DNA of 64,000 bases from Liolophura sinensis. Lineage: Eukaryota; Mollusca; Polyplacophora; Chitonida; Chitonidae. A program made the translations under genes and the position numbers. The notes under the pieces were generated by a model. That model saw nothing but the letters and a program-made list of their open reading frames with translations. It was not told where the DNA came from and ran no database searches. Shown here one piece after another: positions 45,901 through 58,319 of this stretch. The stretch is taken from positions 64,702,984 through 64,766,983 of the forward strand of contig NC_088300.1 in the NCBI RefSeq assembly GCF_032854445.1. The letters run 5' to 3'. Within the stretch, counting starts at the first letter, position 1, and each line of letters starts with the position of its first letter.

Positions 45901-48900
45901 TGGAATTTTCGCCTTGGGCCAATCTGCTATCAGTTGGTCTACTTTTGACTTGTGACATCATGCACTGAAAATCGTTTGGGGTGTCACCAAATCAGAGACT
46001 GCTACGGCTGATTAGTGTTTTTTTGTAAATGTTAATTTTACCCATTTGGACTATAAACCAATGTTTATATTTATCCTGTGTTACTTTTACATAAAGATGT
46101 ATTCAGTAACGATGTTTCCAATTAACAAATCTTGAGATATTTCCAGGCTTTTTTTTTAGCACTGCAGACAGTATTTCACTGATTTTGCTCTGTTTTTTTT
46201 TTTTTTTTTTTTTGGTTATCTTTCGCATTATTTTTATGTTGCCTAAATACTTTTACTCCATGTTGCATTAAATTTATGTGAGGCACAATAAGGATACTTG
46301 ATACGTATGTAATTCACAGGGTAGTGATGTGGCTAGCTTTTGGCGTAACTGTCATTATCCAACATACGTGCTTCAAGGGCCTTCACTCTAGATGCTTGAC
46401 TTTGTCATGTTGATTGCAGAGTTATTTCCCTTAATTTTGTGTCACTGTTAAACACATTCTCTTTCACTGAAAATAAGAAAGTTGCTTTGCTTGCTGATGT
46501 GCCAAATGAACATTTAGTGTCAGACTTAAAAGACAACACTAGACCAAATGTATCAATGCATAGTTACAGTTTCTGACATAAAGTGGAAAGAACATACCTG
46601 TTTATTTTTGTGATATTGGATAACATTGGATAACGCGCACATTGAGAGAATCGAAAATGCTGCCATGTTTTTAGTTTTAACCAATCGTGTGTGAGTTATT
46701 TCTATTATCCGAGATTGCCACTGTTTTCATTGACGTCACCCAAACCTTTTAGCCATACGAGCTTGAGGTACATTGACATGAAGTGACATGACATCATATT
46801 TCTGGTTTTTCTAACATGGAGTATCCCGCAGTTTGTAAGAATTCCAAATTAAAAGTGATTTAATGTGTCAGAACAAAAATGTTGTGGGAGATTAGATCTG
46901 TTTTCACCCCTCTTCTTAAACAAGTAAAACTGAATTATTTATTGTCTTTTCTTGTAATCTTCATTTTCAGTTTGTGCTCAAATACATGCACATGTCTACA
47001 TGTATACATGTGATTACCACCCTTGTCCATCCTTCATCATATATCGTTCTTGCACATCACTGGAAATGAGGAATAACCACCATCTTGTACTTGTTTAGTT
47101 CTGAATTACAATTTACAGGAGTATGTTTTATATTTTGGTGGCCTTCTCAAGTTTTTTAAGTGGCCAAAAACATGTCCTGTATGTATGACTCGACTTGAGG
47201 AATCAGTCATTATCCCTTCAAAAACATAATTGATGGAGACTGGATGAGAATATTGTAAATTCACCATATTTGATGTTTATTGAATACTGATGAATTTGTG
47301 GTTATGAATTTTTGTTAAGGCCTCCATTTTCTCTATGTGAAATGTACTAACAGAATTATTGTCAAACTTCATACAAGGGCAACACGCATCCCAAAATGAG
47401 ATATTGTAAATTTTACAACAGATTTACACCACGTCAATTATTTTCAAGAGAAAATATCATGTTGAGGGCAATTTTTTCCAATCTACTGCCTAGTGGAATT
47501 TTTTTCAGAATTTAAAAACATCTCCGAAGATCTGAGGATTGGGGTAGGGGGAGGTGGGGTGGTGCATTGGGGAGGTGGGTTGGGGTGGAGATGTTGGAAC
47601 TTTTGCACATTTGATGTACAGGTGGACACACAACCCAGAACTTTTCCAGAAAAGTCAAGTTGCCCAAAATATTTAGACATCAGATGAAGTTTTGCCTTTT
47701 GGTGGTTTTGTGCTCTCTAATATTATAACTCAAAAGATGTACTGAAATGTGATTCAAGATTCAAAGGGTCTATTTGCTCTGAGTAAAACCTATTTTTTTT
47801 TTCATTTTTGCTTTATTAAAAAAAGTCGAAGGACTTGTTGAACCCATCATTAATTAGTCAATTAGCAGTTCTAACCATGCTGTCATGTTAAAGTTCTGTT
47901 ATAATTCCACCTAATTATTCACAAAGTTAATTTGAAGCTCACCTGACATAAGTTCAGCAGATTTTATACATATTAATTGCTGTTATTTCTTTCTTACATC
48001 ATTGTATATTGGTAAAGAGTTTCAGAAAACTTGCTGAATTTAAATAGCAAAATATTTTTTTACTTCAGCATTCCATTTTGTGCAGCTATTTCATGCACTA
48101 ATAGATAAACATTGACTGTGTGAGTTAAAAAAAAAAAGCCAGACATGTACTCAAAACTGATGTGAAATGTTTGCATTAGCTCTGCAACAGTTAAGTTCCT
48201 TGGCTATCATAAACAAATCATTTAAGCTTTCACTGATGCAGTCATAGAACCACTAACAGTACCAAAACATAATTTTAGTGTACGTGAACATGCAGCTTAG
48301 CACCTGGGTGGTAAAGTAGAGTGTGTGGGTGACAGACTCTTCTCTCCCACCCTGTCATTACTCTGTTTGTTAACCCTGGCAGGGCATGTAAGTGGCCTGG
48401 AGAATGTGGATTGGTGGCCTATGTGCCATTGCCGTGATTGATCTCAGTCAGATTGCTCTAATTACCCAAGCTCTGTGTTTTAGCCACGACTAAGTGGCCC
48501 TTGATGGCTGTAATTGTCCATTTGTACAGGAAACCAGCCAGCAGAACCAGAAATTATTCCCACTCACAGCCTAATGTTGGTCACCTCAGCCAAGGTTTAG
48601 GATTAGTGGCTAGACTTTGGGCTCTCGGCAAATACCATATTCATGGAAATTCGGAAATACATCAGCCAGTAGTTCTGGCCACCCTATACCGTGTGGGACC
48701 AACTGTGATTAGGGATTAGTAACAAAATCACCAATAGTCAAGCACAATCTCATTTCCTGAGGTTTGGGTGTCTCTGTGTATCATGTATAGGTTAAAGTGG
48801 ATAGGCTGTGTACACTGTAGGTGTGATAATGTACTGCCTGCCTGCAGCCATGGCATCTAAATTACTAACTTCAGTATTAGTTATAATGTTTGCTGTTAAT

Positions 48901-51900
48901 CATTTGTTAATAGCTTTTTGTCTTGATAGAATGAAGGCTTATAAAGTATGCAAACAAATTCCATCAGATAAACATACCATTCATCACAAGATTCTTTTTT
49001 TTTCTCTCATTATAATAGATAATTATGATTTCACCAGTCTGTTAGTGGGACAGTCAAAAGAAATGTTGGTGAGGAAAAAAAGTGGACCGGAAAAATATGA
49101 AAAAATGTGTGAAAGCCATTTCAGTTTACAGCTATAACAGAACTGATGAATACATGAATATTATTTGTCTGAATGGGTCATTGATAACAATTATGACATT
49201 ACCTATATATATTCAAACACATCATAGTGGGTTAATTATTCTCATTAGTACAAAACACAAACATTTTGTTGAAACTCCTGCGCCATTTGCACGTCTCCAT
49301 TGGTAAGCTGGTCTGTAGTATCCTGGAGCCTCAAGGGCGGGACAATCCTTGCATTTATGCTGTGATTATTAATCCCAATCTTAAATGCTCCCCCCAAACA
49401 CCTAACATACCCTGGCGACTTGTTAGAAATTTGGCACTCATCATAGGGCCATTTTAATCTTTTTGCTCAAATGTTATTGTCTTAAAATGTTGAAAGGAAA
49501 AGACATAAGTATAATGAAGACTGTTTTATGTTGTCTTTTGCTTTAAAATGATTTTATATTAACAGTATCACAAGAATTGAGATATTTGCTGTATCTCGTG
49601 TGGCAATTACTAGTAGTTCTGTTTATAAAAGCTGACTGGGTTATGTTGATGAAAATATTGTCAGAAAACTTTATGTTTGGATAATATTCAAATGAACTTT
49701 TGCAAATACATGCAGTTGCGGCTGTTTTAATGCTGCGTTAAAATATTTTTGTTATGGAAATTTTACTGTATGTTTCAGACGTCTCCTACAGATGGGACTT
49801 TATAATGCTGAGCTGTTTAACAACTTGGGACTGTGCTGTTTTTATGCCCAGCAATATGATATGACCTTAACCTGCTTTGAGAGAGCGCTGTCATTGGCTG
49901 ATGATCAAACACTGGCTGACATCTGGTATAACGTGGGTCTTGTTGCACTGGTCAGTATTTATACCTGTTTAGGAACTAATAGGGGAGTTTTGAGAATGAA
50001 CTCTTTTGTTACTAGAAGGAAAAACAATCCTATCATTGTCTCCTCTGTCATGTTACGTGTTGAAAATGTTTGTAAACTTTAGTTGACATGAATTTACTGA
50101 TGACCAGTCTGGTCATGTTCCAAAGGCACAAATGACATCTCTTTTCTTCAGAGATTTCTTAAGTTCACAAACATTCGGCTCCTCAATTTTCTCCTTGGTG
50201 TGTCCATCCTAGATAACTTTATCACTCATGCTGTATTAAATGTAATCAGAAATAGTTCACTTACGTTTCTCATGGTGCAGTAGGACTTATTTCACCTTCA
50301 GCAATAAAAGAGTTTGAAATGGAAACACCCCTGTTAGTGAGAGTTGTCGCAGGAGGAGTTTTTGTCTATCCCAACCAAATTTGGCAAGTTGTTGCTCTTG
50401 TTAAGAATATAGTGTTATGTCATCTTAGCTCTGGGACCTTGTGCTATTTGAATGACATTTCAAACCCAAAGTGATTAAGTTCACATCATTCAATCTGCAA
50501 GACCAAACAAATGCTGTACTTTTGAAGTGTAATTAATACATTGTACCCTTAAGTAAAGGATATAAACTTGACATCGTCTGTTATTAAAGATTTGCATCAA
50601 GTTTGTAAGAACCTGTGTTACCAAGCACATTAAAAAAATGTTAATTTTCTGGGAATATATGCTTTTGTACAGTTGCTTTTCACAGTTTTTGTGAGATATA
50701 ACACATATTCTAGTGTTGCAGTCATTCTTTGTGTATGTTCTTTACAACAGGGGTATCGGGGATATGAGCCTGGCCTATCAATGTTTCCGCCTGGCTCTCT
50801 CCTGTAACAATGATCACGCTGAAGCTTACAACAACCTTGGTGTTCTGGAGATGAGGAAAGGACACATAGAACTGGTGAGTTTAAATGCCAATAGTACCAC
50901 CTGTGTGTGGTTTGCCATTTGTATGATTTGGTGTCCAGGGACACCCAGCCCTTAAAGGCCATGTCACAGGGGTACCTGATATTGAATTCGACACATTGAT
51001 TCATTAGTGTAGTATGTGTAGTTCAGCAAAGTACCTATTAAAAAAACTCACTTAAATTTTTTCACCAACTAGTCACCCTTGTGTACAAAATGTAGTACAG
51101 AAGCGTGATAAGTTTTGAAAATATCATATAAAGTCGCGATGTGATTTGCTGCTTTTCATATTTGGAGGCATCGCACCTTGTCAATTACCAGTATACTATA
51201 TTTATTGTTTCTTCATGATTGAAGTTTTCAGTTGTCACAGCATTGAAATCTGTTTCCTGTTTGTTCCATGAGTCCACATGTATGTTTCATGAGTCCGCAT
51301 ATATATTTCAGGCGCGGGCATTCTTCCAAGCGGCCTTTACCCTTGCCCCTCACATGTTTGAGCCACACTACAACTTTGGAGCATTGTCTGACCAGGTTTG
51401 TACTTGTCATTTTTATGGACAAAGCTGTTTGACTATACAGATAAGCACCCTCAAATGTGCACATGATAATTGTTCTGTCATTGCTTTCGTTAATATTTTC
51501 TTTGCTCTCTAAGATATCTGTTGAAGTGTGTTGCTATTTTTTCTTCTATATATTATCCATATATTCTTCTTCTTTTCCCCTGTGTTTTTCATCACTCCAT
51601 CAAGTGGAACAGATCTAACGCTCTTTTTTAAAAGGGGCAAGTGGGCACCAGAACCCTGTGCCCATCATTTTCATGACCAGTCGTGAACACTAATGCTTTA
51701 TGATACAGCTATTGAGGGTTAAGGGCAGTCCACTAATCCAACAGACCAATGCATTTAGGCCTCTTAGAATAACATTCATTTTGACATTATCCTGGTCTAG
51801 AATTTCTGTATCTGTGATTGTACATGGTAGATATTTTGTTAAGGGAATGGATAAGGTTTGGGTATGCATAATTTTAAACATCTATTTTTTTGGTGAGATA

Positions 51901-54900
51901 TGCTTACGTAATCTACATCTGTATGATTTGATAAACCCCACATGTGGTGCACTGGAATTCTTCAACCTGTTTGGATACTTGAGGGGTGCAGATGAACTTG
52001 GTGCATATAGCGTATATCGGGTGGGCATAAAAAAATGGGCCGTACTTTGATGCTGCATTGCTCCATTATCCTTTGTTCAAACCCTTTCACACTTAAGATA
52101 TTCAAATGGCAGGATTTTGTTGATATACTGACCAATTTTCAAGGTTATAGCTTGAGTAGTCTGTACACAGGGTTAAAATGAAAACATAGCCTGAAAAACG
52201 CACTTTCCAGTGACCCACATTGCATCATCTGTCAAGTGTCATGAGTAGAGCGCATGCTGCACCTGTGTGACATGCGTCAATAAAGTGCGGATAAGTTGCC
52301 TGGCTCTAGTGTCAGAGAAACCCTTCCGCCAGATAGGCACATGTTTTGCTGAATCAAGATGGTTTTCTCTGCGGCGCACAAGGAATTGATCACGGAACAT
52401 GAGTTTTTGACTCTGTTTTGATTTTGGTCCCATGAACAGAAATCTTAAAGGATGAAATTGAAATTTGGTCCGTACACTTGGGACATAATGGCTTTTGAGT
52501 GTGTAAATTTTAAAAGCTGATATAAGAGGGTTTCGGAGATATTGAGTGTCAAAGTACGGCCCATTTTTTTATGCCCACTCTGTATAGCACAAATTATGAC
52601 TCATAATTACGTATACCATTTCTCGTTGGAAGAATGAAATTGGTCACATGTTTAGTTTATATCTGGAATCTGGATGTCTGAAATACCCCCCTTTCATCCC
52701 TTAATGTTTCCAAAAATAAAAGAAGACTAAGAAAACCTTTAAAGAAATGACAGGATGTAAATAGGTTGTTTCATAGGCCATTCATGGTGTGAATTTGTAG
52801 CACTACTGGTACATCTAGTTGGAATGGAGAAATGTAGCAATCAGAAGAGAATACAGTGTATATGAAAATCCATTATTGCAGTAAATACCTGAATGGGAGT
52901 AATTGTGAAAATAATTAACCGATTGTAGCTAAACTTAAGCATGCACAGGTATAGATGATAGGGAAGATGTTTGCTAAGTTTTATTGAAATTTGGGAGGAG
53001 ATGCATGATTAAAATTGTGTCTGTAGACATTCAAACAGAGAGACAGACACACAAACAGAGTTATTCCAGTATACCCCTCCCCATCAATCTTCATCGAGGG
53101 GGGTATATAAGAATCTAATGGTAAAGAAATCCAAGAAATGTGTTTTTTAGCATTATAAACCATGGAGTTTAGTCTGAAAATCAAATTTTACAGGAATCCG
53201 TAACAGATCTTGAAGAGTGCCATGCAGCTGGCACACATGTAGCAGGTTTCAAGCATTCCAGCACCATTTACCATTGATAGCCTTCATCATCTGTTGTTGT
53301 GGTCTGTGGATATGGAATATTCTTGAGTAAAACACCAATCAAATAAATAAATAAATAAATAAATCTGTGGATATGGCTACCAACTCTTGAGTTCCACCAT
53401 GTCCACAGTCATTTCACCGGCTCACCTGCAGTGACTGTTTGGCCGGACGTATACTGACTGCATCAAAGTTTGAAGGCTTCATTGTGTCTGTGTTATAGGG
53501 ATGTGTTAGTATGCTGATGGTTACTTGACATTATCCAGGGCTTACTGATGTATTTAATAAAGTATGAATCACAACCCAGACAGCCTAAATAAGTGTTGTA
53601 GAGCGAGAAACATTTAGCTGAATATGGATGGATTTCCCAGGGCCACCATGTTTTTTCAAACCTCCTCATTCGAAGGGTTGAGGTTTTGTATTACGTAACA
53701 TATGATTTGGCCATCAGCCTGTTGGCATTACCCTAGATTCCTCTACTTACTTGTCCAACTGGCACCAGAATTTTCACACGGCCTCGGCGTGATGAAGTTA
53801 AGTCTTGCAGTAAATACATTTCATGTGTTTATGTCTACTTCTTAAATGTTCTCACATGGAAAGAATCAAATTCAGATTCAGAATTGAATAAAATAGTAAA
53901 GAGGGGGAAAAGAAAAAATAAAGGAAATGAGGTGCATTAAAACACATTGTATTTATGTGATTCACTCAAGTTTTAGAGGGAAACCTTAAAAAAATACCTT
54001 AAAGTCGTGTCGGATGACAAGGAGCAAAAGTGTTCAAAAATATCTCTTATGTGAGGTTATATTTTATATTTTATTTTATAAGGTTATAGGTTGAAAACAT
54101 CACTAAAAAAATCGTGAAAATGTGTGCAGAAATATGGAAAATGTAAGCCATGTATGCATTTGTCCAGTTGACCATTTTTACTATGCAATCAAAGTCACAT
54201 GCAATCAAAGGAAAACATTTTAATGCTTTTTTTTCATTTTAAACAGATAAAAATTAACTTCAGATCTGTCAGAGTGATAATTTAAACCATTCTTGGTTTT
54301 GCCCACTTTTGTTTCATGGCTATTGAAGTTAAGTGTCACTTAAATGTGTTCCTGTATTCTAATGTTGCTTTTTCTCCCCTCTTGAATTTCACACTGGTAT
54401 GTGTTGTTTGTGTAAAACTGTCTATAAAGTGGCTGGGAGTTTTAGTTATCAGATCTGTTTGGCTTATGGTTTGTGGTTTGACACCACACAAGAAAGGTCA
54501 AAGGAATCAATCCACAGACCACAAGAGTTTACTTAGATGTCAAACCTTAAACGTCCAATTCTAATCTGCAACACTAGAAGGACAAATCCTCAGCACTTCC
54601 ATTTGTCATTAAGAAGCCATGTCATAGTAACCCCCACCCTCACCCAGTGTTTTAGACTCTGTCACCCATCAGAAAGTTGATACATGGTCATTTCCTGATC
54701 TTAGCAGATGTATAGGCTTACACCTCTCCTGGAGAGAGATTGTGGGGGTTGGGAGGGAGTTGTTATGAGTGATTAGTGTGTCACACTTGTCAGGCTGTGA
54801 GGACAGACTTGGGGAGTATTGATCCTCTCTGTGTGAAGCACCAGCCACATCAGGTCCATCAGGTCCATCACTTAGTACATATAATACACACCCAGGATCT

Positions 54901-56053
54901 CTCTGGGGCGGTACATTTCTTCCTCTTTTTTCAGAGGAATGTTTTTTTTTGTGTGTGTGCAAGTTTTTTGTTTAGGAAACTGTTGTATATTTACCTTAAA
55001 ATTCCTAAAATGATGAAATTATGAGATGTGTGGGATAGTTTCATCTTTTTCATCAGAGGACTTCATTGAAAATATATTCATTGGGCATCACCCAACCAAC
55101 CCTTGAAAATAAAAGGGCTCCTCCTCTAAAGTTTTTATGGGGATTTATTTTTTCTTTCAATGTTAATTTCTTTAAAATCTATATCTTTTTCATCACCAAG
55201 AAAAAAATAATTTCTACCGACTTTGGGTTATTATTTTTTTTTTTCAGAAAGGGGTTGGATTACACACCACAAAGAATTTTTGCAAGGATTGCTTGCCTTT
55301 ATTGTCTGTCTTAAACTTTACCCCCAACAATGAGAGAACATGTATTTTTTAGTCTCAGCTTTTTGTTATTACGAAATAAACTGTCTGTCTTAACCACATT
55401 CATTCTGAGGTTAATAAAAGTGATACAAGCTACTGTTAAACAACATAGAGCCCTTTCCAAAAGTTTAGTTTGATCCATTCATTTATATCTTATAAAGGGT
55501 AGTAGATCATCCATTTGTCACACCTGTTAAATTTACAGAATCAATTTGGAAAAAATTGCTAATTACTACCAGTGGTAAGATATGTACAGCATGTGTGAAG
55601 AAAATTATGGCAGTGGACTTTACAAACATTGTGTAACAAATAAAGAGTGCCCTTATCCATCAGCTTTTCTGCATATGAAAGAGCAACTTTCAGTGCAATT
55701 TATGCACATTTATAATTTGATTTTGGAGAAAAAAATACATTGGTTGGATTGAATAATTTCAGAGCTTCAGAAAAAGTATAATTTCATCAATCTACCCAGA
55801 ATAATGCCATCAGAATATGCTTGAATAAACACATTGCAAACATGTGAAAAGGTTGAAGAATTGCAGTATATTGCGTTTGGGGAATGCAAATGATTTATTA
55901 TTGTTTAATAAACCTCTTTTATTGGATTTTTTTCAGGTTGGAGACTTGCAGAGTAGTTTCAATGCTGTCAAAAGAGCTCTGGATGCATTCCCAGAACATG
56001 CCGAATCCAAGGAGCTTCTCAACACTCTGAGGGAACATTTTTCCTTACTGTGA
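39984..56053 (+). CDS. TTC8: TTC8 (BBS8), BBSome subunit
   Basis: TTC8/BBS8 is a tetratricopeptide subunit of the BBSome, the coat that sorts membrane proteins into and out of cilia. Eleven exons: 39984-40085, 40744-40925, 41403-41562, 41756-41890, 42293-42378, 43115-43313, 43623-43762, 49779-49950, 50751-50874, 51312-51395, 55937-56053. They give 499 residues; human TTC8 has 515-541. The N-terminus MDPLFLAYSFYRRKKFEQC, the RPGT-rich linker, INLSRLNFSKYA, KDWWWKVQLAKCYYRLG and HFYTDQPEVALKFYRRLLQM are near-identical to vertebrate TTC8. The C-terminus is HFSLL. All junctions are in phase except exon 8 to exon 9, where the canonical acceptor leaves one extra G. Intron 7 is 6 kb. Confidence 0.97.
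42625..42650 (+). repeat. Solitary Harbinger-like terminus
   Basis: GCTTCATGAAACTGGCCCCT resembles the Harbinger-type end at 27083-27104 in the same orientation. No partner terminus was seen within 200 bp. In TTC8 intron 5. Confidence 0.3.
44480..44615 (-). repeat. SINE copy, 3' part
   Basis: Minus-strand core and tail (plus strand TTTATTTGATTGGGG...ACCATCCGCAGGTTGCTGG) in TTC8 intron 7. Confidence 0.85.
44690..45250 (-). pseudogene. LINE reverse transcriptase 3' fragment
   Basis: The minus strand encodes the end of a non-LTR retrotransposon ORF2: YKFIWNYKNDKVKRCVMFKD, then GGLNSLGFILMNN. After a frameshift follow KLILKGGKSIYDAFW and, after a stop, VYIRDLFDETGTF. This order is typical of the L1-type region after the reverse transcriptase. 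It is 5'-truncated, as LINE insertions usually are, and has decayed. In TTC8 intron 7. Confidence 0.75.
46585..46900 (+). repeat. Dispersed repeat, family B copy 2
   Basis: Aligns with 10960-11290 in THADA. Non-coding, TTC8 intron 7. The remaining part of this 6-kb intron (45.5-49.7 kb) shows nothing else I can support. Confidence 0.65.
47541..47589 (+). other. G-quadruplex-prone tract
   Basis: Six runs of three to five G lie within 49 bases of the sense strand of TTC8 intron 7 (GGGGTAGGGGGAGGTGGGG, then GGGG, GGG and GGGG). Loops are short enough for an intramolecular quadruplex in RNA or DNA. Confidence 0.7.
52017..52582. mobile_element. mariner-type element or MITE with 34-bp terminal inverted repeats
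   Basis: 566 bp flanked by TA on both sides. The ends at 52017-52050 and 52549-52582 are inverted repeats matching at 31 of 34 positions (GTGGGCATAAAAAAATGGGC shared). TA duplication and TIR length fit the Tc1/mariner superfamily. The interior has no full transposase; a plus-strand stretch starting MVFSAAHKELITEHEF near 52360 might be a worn transposase start, but this is weak. In TTC8 intron 10. Confidence 0.85.
53310..53366 (+). repeat. SINE 3' end fragment
   Basis: Starts AATATTCTTGAGT, lacks part of the core, then CACCAATCAAAT and a long AAAT tail. In TTC8 intron 10. Confidence 0.75.
55640..55720 (+). repeat. Dispersed short repeat, family E
   Basis: CTTTTCTGCATATGAAAGAGCAACTTTCAGTGCAATTTATGCA-like sequence recurs at 63595-63680 and inverted at 3185-3260. 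Short and unclassified. Confidence 0.5.
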
Positions 56054-56206
56054 TAGATGTTGGCTAATGAAAATGTCACCAGTATTTAATACAGTATCAT
56101 GTACAAAACAAATCAAAGTGCTTTGTATGAAAAAGTTTCAAAAAGATTCCTAACTGTGTTATTCATGTACCAGGATTTGTAAACTTATATTTCGTCTGTG
56201 CTATAC

Positions 56207-56212
56207 AATAAA
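56207..56212 (+). terminator. TTC8 polyadenylation signal
   Basis: AATAAA 154 bp after the TTC8 stop codon. Confidence 0.75.
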
Positions 56213-56269
56213 TATGATTTATCAAATTATGTTTTCCATGTTCAATGTTTCCAGACAAAGTGTCACAAC

Positions 56270-56865
56270 AACTGTACATTCTTCCACACATCAGTGCTGG
56301 TCACTTTGATTTCCTCCATGCATCGGTGCTGGTCACTTTGATTTCATCTACACGTCAGTACTGGTCACTTTGATTTCCTCTACACATCAGTGCTGGTCAC
56401 TTTGATTTCCTCTACACATCAGTGCTGGTCACTTTGATCTCCTGTACATGTCAATGCTGGTCACTGATTTCCTCCACACATCAATGCTGGTCAATTTGAT
56501 TTCCTCTACACATCAGTGCTGGTCACTTTGATTTCCTCTACACATCACTTTGGTTTCTTAGACTTTCTCCACACATCAGAGCTGGTCACTTTGATTTCCT
56601 CTAGACATCAGTACTGGTCACTTTGATTTCCTCTACACATCAGTGCTGGTCACTTTGAATTCCTCCACGCATCAGTGCTGGTCACTTTGATTTCCTTTAG
56701 ACCTCAGTACTAGTCACTTTGATTTCTTCCACACATCAGTGCTGGTCACATTGAATTCCTGTAGACATCAGTGCTGGTGAATTTGATTTCCTTTACAGAT
56801 CAGTGCAGGTCACTTTGATTTCTCTACACATCAGTGCTTGTCACCTTGATTTCCCTTCCTTTTGT
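56270..56865 (+). repeat. 32-bp minisatellite
   Basis: About 18 degenerate copies of a 32-bp unit (TGGTCACTTTGATTTCCTCT then ACACATCAGTGC), starting some 60 bp after the TTC8 polyadenylation signal. Some units are shortened. Confidence 0.95.
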
Positions 56866-56867
56866 CA

Positions 56868-57050
56868 GAAGTGAGTTCAAGTTCAGCTCATGCCGGCTTC
56901 CATTCCGGCCATAAGTGGAAAGGTCTGCAGCAACCTGCAGATAGTCAAGGGTTTCCCTCCCATAATAGTGCTGGCCAATGTCTTATTAAAGTGAAATTTT
57001 CTTGAGTACGGCGTTAAACGCCAATCAAATAAATAAATAAATAAATATGG
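56868..57050 (+). repeat. SINE copy, most of the body
   Basis: Starts at the B-box-like GTGAGTTCAAGTTCAGCTC and runs to an (AAAT)n tail. It abuts the minisatellite and lacks the A box. Confidence 0.85.
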
Positions 57051-57059
57051 TTGTCAGGA

Positions 57060-57200
57060 GAGCAACATTCGGATGGTCATGGGTTTCCCCAGGGCTCTGC
57101 TCGGTTTCCTACCTCCATAATGCTGGCCAATGTCATATAAGTAAAATATTCTTGAGTATGGCATTAAACACCAATCAGCTAAATAAATGAATAAATATTG
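57060..57200 (+). repeat. SINE copy, 3' part
   Basis: Second SINE copy directly downstream of the previous one, ending CACCAATCAGCTAAATAAAT. The short segment TTGTTGTCAGGAG follows its tail and TGGTTGTCAGGAG follows the previous tail. Confidence 0.8.
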
Positions 57201-58319
57201 TTGTCAGGAGGCACATGGCATAGGTCAGTGATTTACTATGGATACTTTTTTGTTCCACCAATAAACCTGACCAAGATGGGGGAAGTAGCTCAGTGAGTAA
57301 AATGTGCAACTCCTAACCATGAGAGAGTTTGTAGATTCCTTCACTCTCAGTGTTTTTTAGGGACTTGGTTGACGTTGCTCATGCATGTGTATAATATATT
57401 CATACAGTCTTAATGTGTGTTGAAGATGACTTGCCTAGCACCATTATGGCGAGCAAGGCTGCGTGTAACATCTGGTGAAGATCGTCAGTAATGTTGCCTA
57501 AGTTCGATAATTTATCTATCCACTCCCAGTTTCCTCCAAACGTCAAAGTAATAAATGCTGTGAAAGTGGAAAATTCTTGAGTATGGTTTTTCTCATTGAT
57601 CAAATAAACAATCTGGTTCTGGTGTCCATCACCTGACTTCATCTGGACACTGTGACAACTGCGCAACCTGAAACCAGTCAGAGAAGCCTTACCTGAGAGG
57701 TTTTGGAAAACTAGGTGATTTACTTCATGTAAAGAATAAGATTTGAGGGTATAAAACTTTCCTTTCTTGACACCACTGACATGTCCTAGTGCACAGGCGT
57801 ACAGTTAATCAGGCAGTACTTTATTTCAAACGAGTTAAAACGTTTGCCTTGCAACATGAACTTGATCCATACTAAAAAGTTAGACATGACATTTACAGTA
57901 AAGAAAGTAATAGTGCACAGACAAAAAATACATGTAGTTAACACTTTGTAACAAAACGTAACATTAGAAAACAATATGTGTGCAAACCACAGGAAGAAGA
58001 AATATACTCATGTAGGTCCAATCCAATATGATACCTGTAATCAGGATGTAGACAAGTAATTAAAAAGAAATCTACAACTTGAAACATATGTGTCCTCTTC
58101 ATTTGGAGATCTAAGTTGACAGATATTCTTCATAAATCTACTCTGCCAGGTCCAAGAAAGGCGTATGCACTGTATCTAACTTTGTACTGGTATACCTGTT
58201 TTACTTTCTTGTCTAAATGAGAACGCAGATGAACCACAGTAACCTGAGGTGACCTATAGTTTCGTCCCAAATACATTTTTAGAGGCAAATATATAGATGT
58301 TATATAATGTTATTTTTGC
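57201..58319 (+). other. Intergenic spacer
   Basis: No gene is supported. A worn SINE relic is possible at 57529-57610 (GAAAATTCTTGAGTATGG..., ATCAAATAAACA). The rest is AT-rich unique sequence. Confidence 0.5.

Noticed and set aside
56270-56865. CRISPR-like regular repeat
   Set aside because: Units are contiguous and degenerate without unique spacers, and the genome is eukaryotic; it is a minisatellite.
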